From JAJDAH01 sp964487605 (lineage in GTDB: Bacteria > Myxococcota_A > Polyangia > Polyangiales > Polyangiaceae), in assembly GCA_964487605.1 (NCBI GenBank), contig CAZARU010000013.1, positions 30,065 through 94,064 on the forward strand: 64,000 nucleotides of DNA. The letters are read 5' to 3'. Every line of letters starts with the position of its first letter. Within the stretch, counting starts at the first letter, position 1. Positions 1-7,700 of the stretch are shown in pieces. Position numbers and translations under genes: made by a program. The notes under the pieces are model-generated. The model worked only from the letters and a program-made list of their open reading frames with translations, did no database searches and was not told the DNA's origin.

Positions 1-272
1 GCCTCCACGAGGCGGCCGAGCTCGACCAGAGCGCGAGCCTCCCGGACGGCCAGGGTCGGGGCGGGGACGAGCGCGTACGCGCGATGGTAGAGATCGCGGG
101 CGCGCTCCCAGTCCCGGGCGAGGAACGCATCCCGCGCCTGTCGGGCCAGGTCACGGGCGGCGTTCTTCGTTTCGGCGTCGGGCTCGCCCTGGGCGCGTGC
201 TGGCCGCTGGCTCACCAGCAGGAGCGCGAGCGCAGCCACGAGACAGAAGCCGAGGCGAGCCACCGCGCGCAC
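1..272 (-). CDS. Secreted TPR-type protein, C-terminus cut by window edge
   Basis: This gene runs off the left edge, so only about 90 N-terminal residues are visible. A GTG at 272-270 starts a short basic stretch, a hydrophobic segment and an Ala-Arg-Ala-Gln cleavage-like site, which together make a signal peptide. After it comes a helix-turn-helix pattern of TPR type (residues about 45-85) ending in ARALVELGRLVEA. That pattern closely resembles the TPR region of the protein at 25624-26649. It lies 55 nt downstream of the kinase gene on the same strand, so the two are probably cotranscribed. Full function is unknown because the end is missing; an envelope-associated adaptor is an inference. 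Confidence 0.6.
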   Translation of the reverse strand, partial: MRAVARLGFCLVAALALLLVSQRPARAQGEPDAETKNAARDLARQARDAFLARDWERARDLYHRAYALVPAPTLAVREARALVELGRLVE

Positions 273-327
273 ACGCAGATCCAACCATGCACCGCTCGGG
301 ATGCCCAGCGCGCCGAGGCACTAGCGC

Positions 328-1782
328 TCAGAAGCCGAGATCTTCGTCCAGGCGCGACCGCTTCGACTTCGGCTTCGCCGGCGCCGTGGCTGGGCCGGGG
401 TGGCCGCCGGGACGGTAGTTCGGGTGCCACTTGACGGGCGCCTTCCTCGCCGCGGACGCGGCCGGCGCGACGTTGGTCGCCGGAGGCACGGGTTCGGGCT
501 CGTTCACCCGCGGAGCCGACGACGGCGCCGCAGCCGTGGCACGCGAGGCAGGGGGCGGAGAAGCGCTGGGTGCAGCGCCTCGCGGCTCCGTCACGGCGCC
601 GCCGGCGACGAGCCGCAGCGTGAGAAAGCCGAACCCTGTCGCCAGGACGAACGCCGCCACGAGAAGCGCGGGATGGCGATCGCGGATCATCCGTCGTAAG
701 CGCCGCGGCGCGTAGGCTCGCGGGGTGGCCAGGGCGACGTCGCCGGAGGAGTCCAGGAGAGTCAGCGGGGGCGGTGCGCCGGAGTCGGGCACCGCCGGCC
801 GCCGCGACGCGGCGGCTCCGTCGAGCCAGCTCGCCCGCAGCGATTGTGCGCAGACGTCCTCCTTGATGCCGCGCTGGTAGAGCCAGAATGCCAGTGCTTC
901 ACCCAGCTCGCGCATGGAGCCCCAGCGCTCGGCCGGATCCTTGTGGAGGCCGCGCTGGACGATCGCCCAGAGTTCCGGATCTCCCGCGGCGAACTCGGTC
1001 ATGGGTGTCGGCTCGTCCTCGACGATCGAACGCAGCAGCGCGTTGTAGTTGGGGCCGGTGAAGGGCGGCCGACCGGTGACGGCCTCGTAGGCGACGACGC
1101 AGAACGACCAGACGTCGGTACGCAGGTCCATGTCCTCGAGCCCGCGTGCCTGCTCCGGCGACATGTAGTCGGGGCTCCCGAGAAGTGACCCGTTCTCGGT
1201 GAGCTTGGTGTCGATGTGCTCGAGCTTCGCGATGCCGAAGTCCACCACCTTGGGCTGTGAGCGGCCCGACTCGCCGCGGGAGATGAAGATGTTGTCCGGC
1301 TTCAGATCGCGGTGGACGATCCCCTTCGCGTGGGCGGCCTCGAGCGCCTCGGCGATGGGCAGCAGGAGCTGGATGGCGCTCGTCGCGGCGATGCGGGTCT
1401 CCCGGCGGATCACGTCCGCCAGCGACTCCCCGTGCAGGAGCTCCATCACGATGAACGGATCCCCTCGACCCGTCTGGCCGAAGTCGAAGATGCGAACGAT
1501 GGCCGGATGGCCGAGCTTCGCCGCCGCGCGTGCCTCCTGCAGCAGGCGTTCGGCCGCCGTGGTGTCCGAATCGGAGCGGATCAGCTTGAGGGCGACCGCG
1601 GCGTCGAGCGCGATGTTCTCGGCAACCCAGACGGCCCCCATGCCGCCGGCACCGAGCATGCGGACGAGGCGGTACTTGTCGCCGATGATCTCACCGGCGA
1701 TGTAGGGGCTGTTCTTCGGCGCAGAAGCGAGCCGGCGCCCCGTCGTCGGCCACCTGCCATCATGCTCGGGCGCGCGGCTCAT
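328..1782 (-). CDS. Membrane-anchored Ser/Thr protein kinase (Hanks type)
   Basis: This 484-residue protein carries all key kinase elements: glycine loop GAGGMGAVW (44-52), VALK lysine K66, HRDLKPDN with catalytic D159 and N164, and DFG at 181-183, then SPDYMSPEQARG. A single transmembrane helix follows the kinase domain (about residues 375-395). The rest is an Ala/Pro-rich extracytoplasmic tail ending in a basic patch and a short acidic end (KSKRSRLDEDLGF). It should phosphorylate Ser/Thr on cytoplasmic partners; FHA proteins at 10478 and 13128 are possible readers. The ATG at 1782 was chosen because the kinase domain begins about 36 residues later and longer upstream readings look non-coding. 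No PASTA or other sensor domain is visible. Confidence 0.93.
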   Translation of the reverse strand: MSRAPEHDGRWPTTGRRLASAPKNSPYIAGEIIGDKYRLVRMLGAGGMGAVWVAENIALDAAVALKLIRSDSDTTAAERLLQEARAAAKLGHPAIVRIFDFGQTGRGDPFIVMELLHGESLADVIRRETRIAATSAIQLLLPIAEALEAAHAKGIVHRDLKPDNIFISRGESGRSQPKVVDFGIAKLEHIDTKLTENGSLLGSPDYMSPEQARGLEDMDLRTDVWSFCVVAYEAVTGRPPFTGPNYNALLRSIVEDEPTPMTEFAAGDPELWAIVQRGLHKDPAERWGSMRELGEALAFWLYQRGIKEDVCAQSLRASWLDGAAASRRPAVPDSGAPPPLTLLDSSGDVALATPRAYAPRRLRRMIRDRHPALLVAAFVLATGFGFLTLRLVAGGAVTEPRGAAPSASPPPASRATAAAPSSAPRVNEPEPVPPATNVAPAASAARKAPVKWHPNYRPGGHPGPATAPAKPKSKRSRLDEDLGF

Positions 1783-1896
1783 GGAGTCGTCGTTCGTCGA
1801 TCGGTAGCGCGATCTCGCTCCCGTGCCAACGCGGTGGGCCTCGTGGGCGGGCAGTTTTCGGGCAACTCGACGCCGCCGCGGCCGACACCCTCCCAC

Positions 1897-2550
1897 ATGG
1901 AGCGCGTGGACGGCCCTCGGGGGGCAGCGAGCGGCTGGGGCCACCCGAGCGCCGTTGCGGCGACGAGCCAGGGGGCATTCGGCGATCGGCTGAGCCAGCG
2001 AACTCCGCTCGACGGGGCAAGCGCCTACGCGCACCTCTGGAGCGCCTGGGAGGCGGTGACGGGAGAGGCGGCACGGCCACGCACCATCGCGCTCCTGTGG
2101 GCGCAGTGGGCGCTCGAGACCGGACGAGGCCGGCACATGTACGGGCACAACTTCGCCGGCCTGAAGGGGCGCTCCCCGGACGGCGGCAGCTTGCGGCTGG
2201 CCACCACGGAGATCAGCGGTGGGCAGTCCGTCAGGATGCGGTGCGATTTTCGCGCATACGCGACCGCGGACGAGGGCGCGCGCGACTTCGTCCGCGTTCT
2301 GTCCGAGAAGTTCCCCGGAGCCCTCGAGGCAGCGCGCGACGGGAGCCCGGCACGCTACGTGGGCGCTCTGGCCGCCGGTGCGTACTTCACCGCGGACCAA
2401 TCCGACTACGCCAGGGCCGTCACGACCCTTGCGGCGGAGGCCGAGCGGGGCCCGCGCACGGCCACGGGGATGGTGCCGGCCGGCGCGCTCGCCGACGGCG
2501 TGCTTTGGTCACTTTCCCGGGCGATTCGACTCCCCGGCGCCAGGGGCTGA
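1897..2550 (+). CDS. Glucosaminidase-domain (FlgJ/LytD-like) peptidoglycan hydrolase
   Basis: The 217-residue protein has the glucosaminidase / lysozyme-like core: an AQWALETGRG motif with candidate catalytic glutamate E74, then HNFAGLKG, and YFTADQSDYA further on. This family cleaves N-acetylglucosaminyl bonds in peptidoglycan or acts as a muralytic accessory. No clear signal peptide is seen after the ATG at 1897, so export is uncertain. A GTG further upstream in frame could give a longer N-terminus. It is divergent from the kinase gene and 59 nt ahead of the transpeptidase-like lipoprotein, which also suggests a cell-wall role. Confidence 0.75.
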   Translation: MERVDGPRGAASGWGHPSAVAATSQGAFGDRLSQRTPLDGASAYAHLWSAWEAVTGEAARPRTIALLWAQWALETGRGRHMYGHNFAGLKGRSPDGGSLRLATTEISGGQSVRMRCDFRAYATADEGARDFVRVLSEKFPGALEAARDGSPARYVGALAAGAYFTADQSDYARAVTTLAAEAERGPRTATGMVPAGALADGVLWSLSRAIRLPGARG

Positions 2551-2609
2551 CCCCCGAGAACACCGCAGGAAATTGGGCCAACCGGCCCCGATCATGTCAG
2601 CCCCGCGCC

Positions 2610-3950
2610 ATGAAGAGCAGTGTTCGGGGCAGGTGTGCGGTCCTCGTGGCCGCGGCAGGTGTCGTGGTCCATCCGGGGTGCAACTCGGCGGAGGACGCGC
2701 CGGGCCTCTCGAAGGCGAGCGCGGAGAACGTGGAAATCCCCGAGGTCCCGGTGCCCGCAGCGGACGGCCCCCGACTCGGCGCCATCGCGGACGTGACGCC
2801 CATCCTCGACCGACCGTCCAAGAACGGCGCGCAGATCGGGTACCTGCACGCCGGGGCGTCGGTGCCGCGCGCGGACGAGCCCTTCTCGACCACCGAGTGC
2901 GAGGGCGGCTGGTATCCGATCCGACCGCGCGGCTTCGTCTGCATCGGCGACAAGGCGACCCTCGACCTGCAGCACCCGACGATGGTCGCGATGGCGCTGC
3001 AGCCGAAGCTCGATCAAGCGCTCCCCCACACCTACGCGCGCGTCCGCAAGACGACGACGCTGTTCGAGCGCGACGCCGACCGCAAGGACGCCGTGCGCGC
3101 GATGGGAACCCTCCGCAGCAAGAGCGCGCTCGCCATCGTCGGTTCGTGGAGCGCCGAACTCCCGGAAGGCGGGACCGAGCGCCTCGGCCTGCTCACCAAC
3201 GGCCGCTTCGCCAAGGCCGCGGACCTTCAGGCCGCCGAACCCTCGGCCTTCAAGGGCGTGGACGTGGGCGAGCAGAACGCCCTGCCCATCGGCTACGTGG
3301 TCAAGCGCGGTGTCCGGTCGTGGCGAATCGACAAGACCGACGTCGAGAAGGGCGAGGAGTTCGACTACCACCAGATGCTCCCCCTGACGGGGCGCTTTCG
3401 CGAGATCGACAACCTCAAGTACTGGGCGATGGCCGACGGCCGCTACGCCCGCCATCGCGACGTGACCGTGCTCCGCCGTCGCAACGACTACCCCGACTTC
3501 GCGACGGGGGATCAGAAGTGGATCGACGTGAGCATCGTCACGGGCACGGTCGTGCTCTACGAAGGCAAGAAGCCCGTCTTCGCGACGCTCGTGAGCGTCG
3601 GGCGTGACCGCCTGGGTGATCCGAAGGAGACGGCCTCGACCGCTCAGGGAACGCACACGATCACCGGAAAGCACGTCACGGCGACCCAGCTCGACCCGAA
3701 GGGTCTCGCGGAGTTCTACGACGTGTACGATGCCCCCTGGACCCTCGAGCTCTCGTCGGGTCAGCTCATCCACGGCGCGGTGTGGCACGACCGCTTCGGC
3801 ATCGAGCACGGTCCAGGCAACGTCATGCTCTCGCCCGCCGACGCCCAGCGCGTCTGGCAGTGGGCGGATCCCGAAGTCCCCGAGGGCTGGCACGGAGTGA
3901 ATCAGGCAGCCGGCGGCACGTCCAGCACGGTCGTCGTGATCCGGAAGTAG
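2610..3950 (+). CDS. YkuD-fold (L,D-transpeptidase-like) lipoprotein lacking catalytic Cys and His
   Basis: This 446-residue protein has an export signal and a possible lipid-attachment Cys24. An SH3-like segment follows (about 50-110), then a central region, then a YkuD domain (about 300-430) with the usual IHGAVWHDRFG stretch. In active enzymes the next motif reads SHGC-V-x-L. Here it is GPGN-VML at 401-407, so the nucleophile is Asn404 and the neighbouring His is Pro402. The fold is intact and the reading frame is clean. The protein is therefore probably a non-catalytic wall-binding relative; an alternative chemistry cannot be excluded. The ATG at 2610 gives the signal peptide directly. 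Confidence 0.85.
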   Translation: MKSSVRGRCAVLVAAAGVVVHPGCNSAEDAPGLSKASAENVEIPEVPVPAADGPRLGAIADVTPILDRPSKNGAQIGYLHAGASVPRADEPFSTTECEGGWYPIRPRGFVCIGDKATLDLQHPTMVAMALQPKLDQALPHTYARVRKTTTLFERDADRKDAVRAMGTLRSKSALAIVGSWSAELPEGGTERLGLLTNGRFAKAADLQAAEPSAFKGVDVGEQNALPIGYVVKRGVRSWRIDKTDVEKGEEFDYHQMLPLTGRFREIDNLKYWAMADGRYARHRDVTVLRRRNDYPDFATGDQKWIDVSIVTGTVVLYEGKKPVFATLVSVGRDRLGDPKETASTAQGTHTITGKHVTATQLDPKGLAEFYDVYDAPWTLELSSGQLIHGAVWHDRFGIEHGPGNVMLSPADAQRVWQWADPEVPEGWHGVNQAAGGTSSTVVVIRK

Positions 3951-4007
3951 CGTTCGGGACGGACCGCGCGATACTCGGGCTCCGGCGATCGCCCGGAGGA
4001 GGTCCTG

Positions 4008-4781
4008 GTGCCCGAGTTCTGCAAGAGCGAGCGAGACGGTCGTCTGCTCGTCGTCACGATCACCCGACCCGAGGTGCTGAACGCCTTGCATCCGGCGGCG
4101 AACGCCGAGCTCTGCGCCGTGTTCGACGACTTTGCCGCGGACCCCGAGCTCTGGGTCGCCATCCTGACGGGGACGGGGGATCGCGCCTTCTCGGCCGGCA
4201 ACGACCTGAAGTTCCAGGCCGGCGGGGGCGGCCTGAACCTCCCGCCTGCGGGCTTCGGCGGCCTGACGGGTCGGTTCGACCTGCACAAGCCCGTGATCGC
4301 CGCGGTGAACGGCCTGGCGATGGGCGGGGGATTCGAGATCGTGCTCGCATGCGATCTGGTCGTCGCCGTCGACGACGCCGTCTTCGCGCTCCCGGAGCCG
4401 CGCGTGGGACTCGCCGCGCTGGCGGGGGGCATCCACCGCTTGCCGCGACAGATTCCGCTCAAACACGCCATGGGGATGCTGCTCACCGGCCGGCGCGTGT
4501 CCGCCGAGGAAGGCCATCGCCTCGGGTTCGTGAACGAGGTCGTGACCCGCGCGGAGCTCATGCCGGCGGCCCGCCGGTGGGCCGAGGCCATCCTCCAGTG
4601 CGCGCCCCTCAGCGTCCGCGCCACGAAGGAGGCGGCCCTGGCCGGCCTGAACCACGCGTCCCTGCGTGAAGCGGCCACCGCCGCCTACCCAGGCATCGCA
4701 GCGATGGTCGGGTCACGAGACTTCGTCGAAGGTCCGCGCGCGTTCGCGGAGAAGCGCAAGCCAGAATGGAAGGGACACTGA
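4008..4781 (+). CDS. Enoyl-CoA hydratase/isomerase (crotonase) family protein
   Basis: The 257-residue protein matches the usual crotonase length. Oxyanion-hole segments AFSAGNDLK (60-68) and GLAMGGGFE (102-110) are present, with both acidic catalytic positions E110 and E130 (ALPEPRVGL). The SAGNDLK form resembles carnitinyl-CoA dehydratase-type members, but the substrate cannot be assigned from sequence. Its role is probably acyl-CoA beta-oxidation or degradation of a branched or aromatic acid in the cytoplasm. The GTG start at 4008 follows a strong GGAGGA ribosome site. Its end overlaps the next gene by 16 nt. Confidence 0.9.
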   Translation: MPEFCKSERDGRLLVVTITRPEVLNALHPAANAELCAVFDDFAADPELWVAILTGTGDRAFSAGNDLKFQAGGGGLNLPPAGFGGLTGRFDLHKPVIAAVNGLAMGGGFEIVLACDLVVAVDDAVFALPEPRVGLAALAGGIHRLPRQIPLKHAMGMLLTGRRVSAEEGHRLGFVNEVVTRAELMPAARRWAEAILQCAPLSVRATKEAALAGLNHASLREAATAAYPGIAAMVGSRDFVEGPRAFAEKRKPEWKGH

Positions 4782-5311
4782 CCCACGCGGTCTTCGGGTG
4801 CTGCATCGTCGCCATCGCCACGGCGACCTGCACACGCGGAACGCCCGAGCGCACGGCGCCGGTCATGGCGGTGGTGGACGTGCCCGGCGCGGACGAAGGC
4901 GTGGCCGGGGAAATCGACGCCACGGTGCCGTCGGCGGCGCGAAGCGACAGCCCGCCGGAGATGGAGGACGACTACTTCGTCGGAACCTGGAACGGCACGT
5001 ACCACGAGACGCTGGCGACCTCCGTCCTGCGCGTTCGGCGTGGCGGGGCATTCGTCGGAGAGATGACCGTCGGCACGGCGCCTGCGTGCTTGCTCGAAGG
5101 CACGCTCTGGGTCGAGGAGGGGCACCTCATCCTCGAGTTTTCCCTGAACGAGTGCGACGCGCACGGCGAGCCCACCATCAGGCGGCGCCTGCTCTACGCC
5201 AACGCCAAGGAGTTTCGCACCGCGGACCCCGGCCGGATGGGCGCGGTGGCCGAGCGCCGCGACGGAGGCGCGGAGGGACCCGTCTGGACGTATCGGCGCG
5301 TCGCGGACTGA
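4766..5311 (+). CDS. Hypothetical secreted protein
   Basis: I do not recognise this 181-residue protein. The N-terminus has a hydrophobic segment with a Cys at the end (IATATC), suggesting a signal peptide and possibly lipid attachment. A low-complexity linker follows, then a small beta-rich domain beginning YFVGTWNGTYHET that resembles generic small secreted beta-barrel domains. It starts inside the crotonase gene (16 nt overlap), so it is translationally coupled. Function unknown. Confidence 0.65.
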   Translation: MEGTLTHAVFGCCIVAIATATCTRGTPERTAPVMAVVDVPGADEGVAGEIDATVPSAARSDSPPEMEDDYFVGTWNGTYHETLATSVLRVRRGGAFVGEMTVGTAPACLLEGTLWVEEGHLILEFSLNECDAHGEPTIRRRLLYANAKEFRTADPGRMGAVAERRDGGAEGPVWTYRRVAD

Positions 5312-5336
5312 GCGGACGGAGTAACCTCGGAGCCAC

Positions 5337-6680
5337 GTGTACGACGCCATCGTCATCGGCGCGGGTCTCAGTGGACTCGCAGCGGCACGGCGACTGACCG
5401 AGCGCGGTCGTGCCACCCTCGTCGTGGAGGCGCGGGAGCGCGTCGGGGGACGCACGTTGAGCGTGGATTTCGGCGGAGCCCGCGTGGACCTGGGCGGCCA
5501 GTGGATTGGACCGACGCAGCTCCGCGTGAAGGCGCTGGTGCAGGAGCTCGGCCTCGAGACCTTTCGCGAGCACACGGGCGCCGCGCGGCTGCTCGAGGCC
5601 GATGGTGAGGTGCTCCGGTTCCGCGGACCGCTGCCCCCCATGCCCGCCCTCGACGCCGCCGAGAGCGTGGCGCGGATGGCTCAGCTCGAGCTGCTGTCGC
5701 GCAGACTCGACCCCGAGCGACCGTGGGCCGCGCGGCGCGCCGCGGCGCTCGACCAGAAGACCGTGGCCTCGTGGCTCGAAGACTCCGTTCGCACGAAGGG
5801 CGCGCGGAGACTGCTGCGCATCGCCGCCGAGATGGTGCTCGCGGAAGACACGACCGAGGTCTCGTTCCTCTTCTGGCTCTGGTACCTGCGATCGGCCCAG
5901 GGCCTCGCACGGGCGCTCGATACGGCTCACGGCGCGCAGCAGACCCGGTTCGTCCGCGGCGCTCAGGAGATGTCGCTGCGAATGGCGGAGCTGCTCGGGC
6001 CCGAGACCGTTCGGTTGAGCACGCCCGTCCTGGCGGTGGAGCAGAACGAGCGTCGCGTTCGCGTGCGGATCGCCGGCGGAGCGCTCGAGGCGCGCCGGGT
6101 CGTGCTCGCGCTTTCCCCCGCGCTGTGCGGGAAGATGGAGTTCGACCCGGCCCTCCCCGATGCCCACCGGAGGCTCCACGCGACGATGCGCATGGGGAGC
6201 GTGATCAAGTGCGTCGTCGGCTACGAGGTCGCCTTCTGGCGTCGCAGCGGCCTGTCGGGAGAGGCCATCAGCGACGCGTTCCCCGTCCGCGCGACGTTCG
6301 ACGACTCGGCCCGCGACGGCTCGGAGCCGGCACTCGTCGCGTTCGTCGTCGGCGGTGCGGCGCGAGAGCTGTCGAGCTGGGAGCCGTCGCGCCGGCGCGC
6401 GGCGGTCCTGGACGCGCTCGCGCGACTGTTCGGGGGCGCAGCCCGAAGCCCGGTCCGTTACCTGGAGCACGACTGGCAGAAGGAGCCGTGGAGCGCCGGC
6501 TGCTACACCGGCCTGCTCGGTCCCGGCGGCCTGTCCGATGTGGGCCCTCGGCTGCGCGAGCCGGTGGGACGCGTCCACTTCGCCGGGACGGAGACCGCCA
6601 CGCGATGGGCTGGCTACTTCGACGGCGCGCTCACGGCGGGCGAGCGCGCCGCCGACGAGGTCCTCGCCGCGCTGGACTGA
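5337..6680 (+). CDS. Flavin-containing amine oxidase
   Basis: The 447-residue protein begins with the Rossmann FAD-binding motif IGAGLSGLAAARRL (7-20) and the typical ERVGGRTLSV segment. It ends with HFAGTETATRWAGYFDGAL, the second FAD contact of the monoamine-oxidase family. These enzymes oxidise primary or secondary amines to aldehydes with release of peroxide, or act as related desaturases. The substrate is not predictable here. The GTG at 5337 is only 25 nt after the previous stop, and the Rossmann motif comes immediately after it. It converges on metF with 5 nt between the stops. Confidence 0.92.
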   Translation: MYDAIVIGAGLSGLAAARRLTERGRATLVVEARERVGGRTLSVDFGGARVDLGGQWIGPTQLRVKALVQELGLETFREHTGAARLLEADGEVLRFRGPLPPMPALDAAESVARMAQLELLSRRLDPERPWAARRAAALDQKTVASWLEDSVRTKGARRLLRIAAEMVLAEDTTEVSFLFWLWYLRSAQGLARALDTAHGAQQTRFVRGAQEMSLRMAELLGPETVRLSTPVLAVEQNERRVRVRIAGGALEARRVVLALSPALCGKMEFDPALPDAHRRLHATMRMGSVIKCVVGYEVAFWRRSGLSGEAISDAFPVRATFDDSARDGSEPALVAFVVGGAARELSSWEPSRRRAAVLDALARLFGGAARSPVRYLEHDWQKEPWSAGCYTGLLGPGGLSDVGPRLREPVGRVHFAGTETATRWAGYFDGALTAGERAADEVLAALD

Positions 6681-6685
6681 GGCGA

Positions 6686-7546
6686 TCAGCGCAGGGCTTC
6701 GAGGATCCGCACCGTCGCTCGCGAGCGGTTCAGCGTGTAGAAGTGGATCCCGGGGGCACCGCGGGCGAGCAGTTCACGACACTGAGTCACCGCATGGTCG
6801 ACGCCGATCTCGCGAACCTTCTCGGCGTCTCCACCGGTGGCCTCGAGGCGTGCGAGGAGCGCGGCGGGGATCCTCGCGCCGATGATCGCCGTGAAGCGCT
6901 TGATCTGTGCCAGGTTGGTCACCGGCATGATCCCGGGAATCACGGGTAGGTCGATGCCCCGAGCACGAAGTCGCTCGACGAAGGCGAAGTAGTCTCGGTT
7001 GTCGAAGAAGAGCTGCGTGATGAGGAAGTCCACGCCGGCGCGGACCTTGGTCGCCAGGTGCTCCAGGTCCGAGTCCGCGCTTCCCGCTTCGGGGTGAGTC
7101 TCGGGGTAGCAGGCAGCCGCCAGGCAGAACGTCCAGCGACCCGCCCGGATGAACTCCACCAGCTCCGAGGCGTACGCGAAGCCGCCGGGGGTGGGGACGA
7201 AGTGCGCCTCTCCCCTCGGGGGATCGCCGCGCAAGGGCAGGACGTTGTCGATGCCCGACGCGGCGAGCTGGTCGAGCACCTCGGCGATCGTCTCCCTGGT
7301 GCTGCCCACGGCGTTGAGGTGCGCCATCGCCTCGATCCCCGTCTCGGCCTGGATGCGGGCGACGAGCTCCACGGTCAGCTTGCGCGTGCTGCCACCCGCG
7401 CCGTAGGTCACCGACACGTACGAAGGCTGGTAGGGCGCGAGATGCGCCACCGTCTCGAACAACTGCTGCATCCCGTCCGCGTCCTTCGGAGGGAAGAACT
7501 CGAAGGAAAACGACGGTCCGCGGCCCAGCTTGTCGGAGATCCTCAT
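6686..7546 (-). CDS. metF: 5,10-methylenetetrahydrofolate reductase
   Basis: At 286 residues it is close to the bacterial MetF length. The N-terminal FSFEFFPPKD carries the conserved catalytic Glu. The SVTYGAGGSTR segment and the C-terminal GIHFYTLNRS motif are also family hallmarks. The enzyme reduces methylene-THF to methyl-THF with a flavin cofactor, feeding methionine synthesis. The ATG at 7546 puts the first catalytic motif at residues 13-22. The 154 nt between it and the divergent mpl gene should hold both promoters; I saw no S-adenosylhomocysteine-riboswitch-like consensus there. Confidence 0.97.
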   Translation of the reverse strand: MRISDKLGRGPSFSFEFFPPKDADGMQQLFETVAHLAPYQPSYVSVTYGAGGSTRKLTVELVARIQAETGIEAMAHLNAVGSTRETIAEVLDQLAASGIDNVLPLRGDPPRGEAHFVPTPGGFAYASELVEFIRAGRWTFCLAAACYPETHPEAGSADSDLEHLATKVRAGVDFLITQLFFDNRDYFAFVERLRARGIDLPVIPGIMPVTNLAQIKRFTAIIGARIPAALLARLEATGGDAEKVREIGVDHAVTQCRELLARGAPGIHFYTLNRSRATVRILEALR

Positions 7547-7700
7547 GCCCGGAGCACGAACGGTACCAGCGATCGGGGACCCGGGAAAAAACGGCCGACC
7601 GACACCGAGACGTCCTGGCCACGCGGTGGCGGCCGAGCGCCGCGGGACCCTCGGCCTGGAGCACGCCCTCGCGACGGACTGATATGGTCCGGCACCCGCC

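Noticed and set aside
2595..3950. Frameshift or sequencing error explaining the missing catalytic Cys of the transpeptidase-like protein
   Set aside because: Flanking motifs align in the same frame on both sides of GPGN and no compensating shift is needed, so a substitution of several codons is the simplest reading.
7547..7700. S-adenosylhomocysteine or SAM riboswitch upstream of metF
   Set aside because: The expected conserved core is not present in the leader; only GC-rich sequence and a short T-run are seen.
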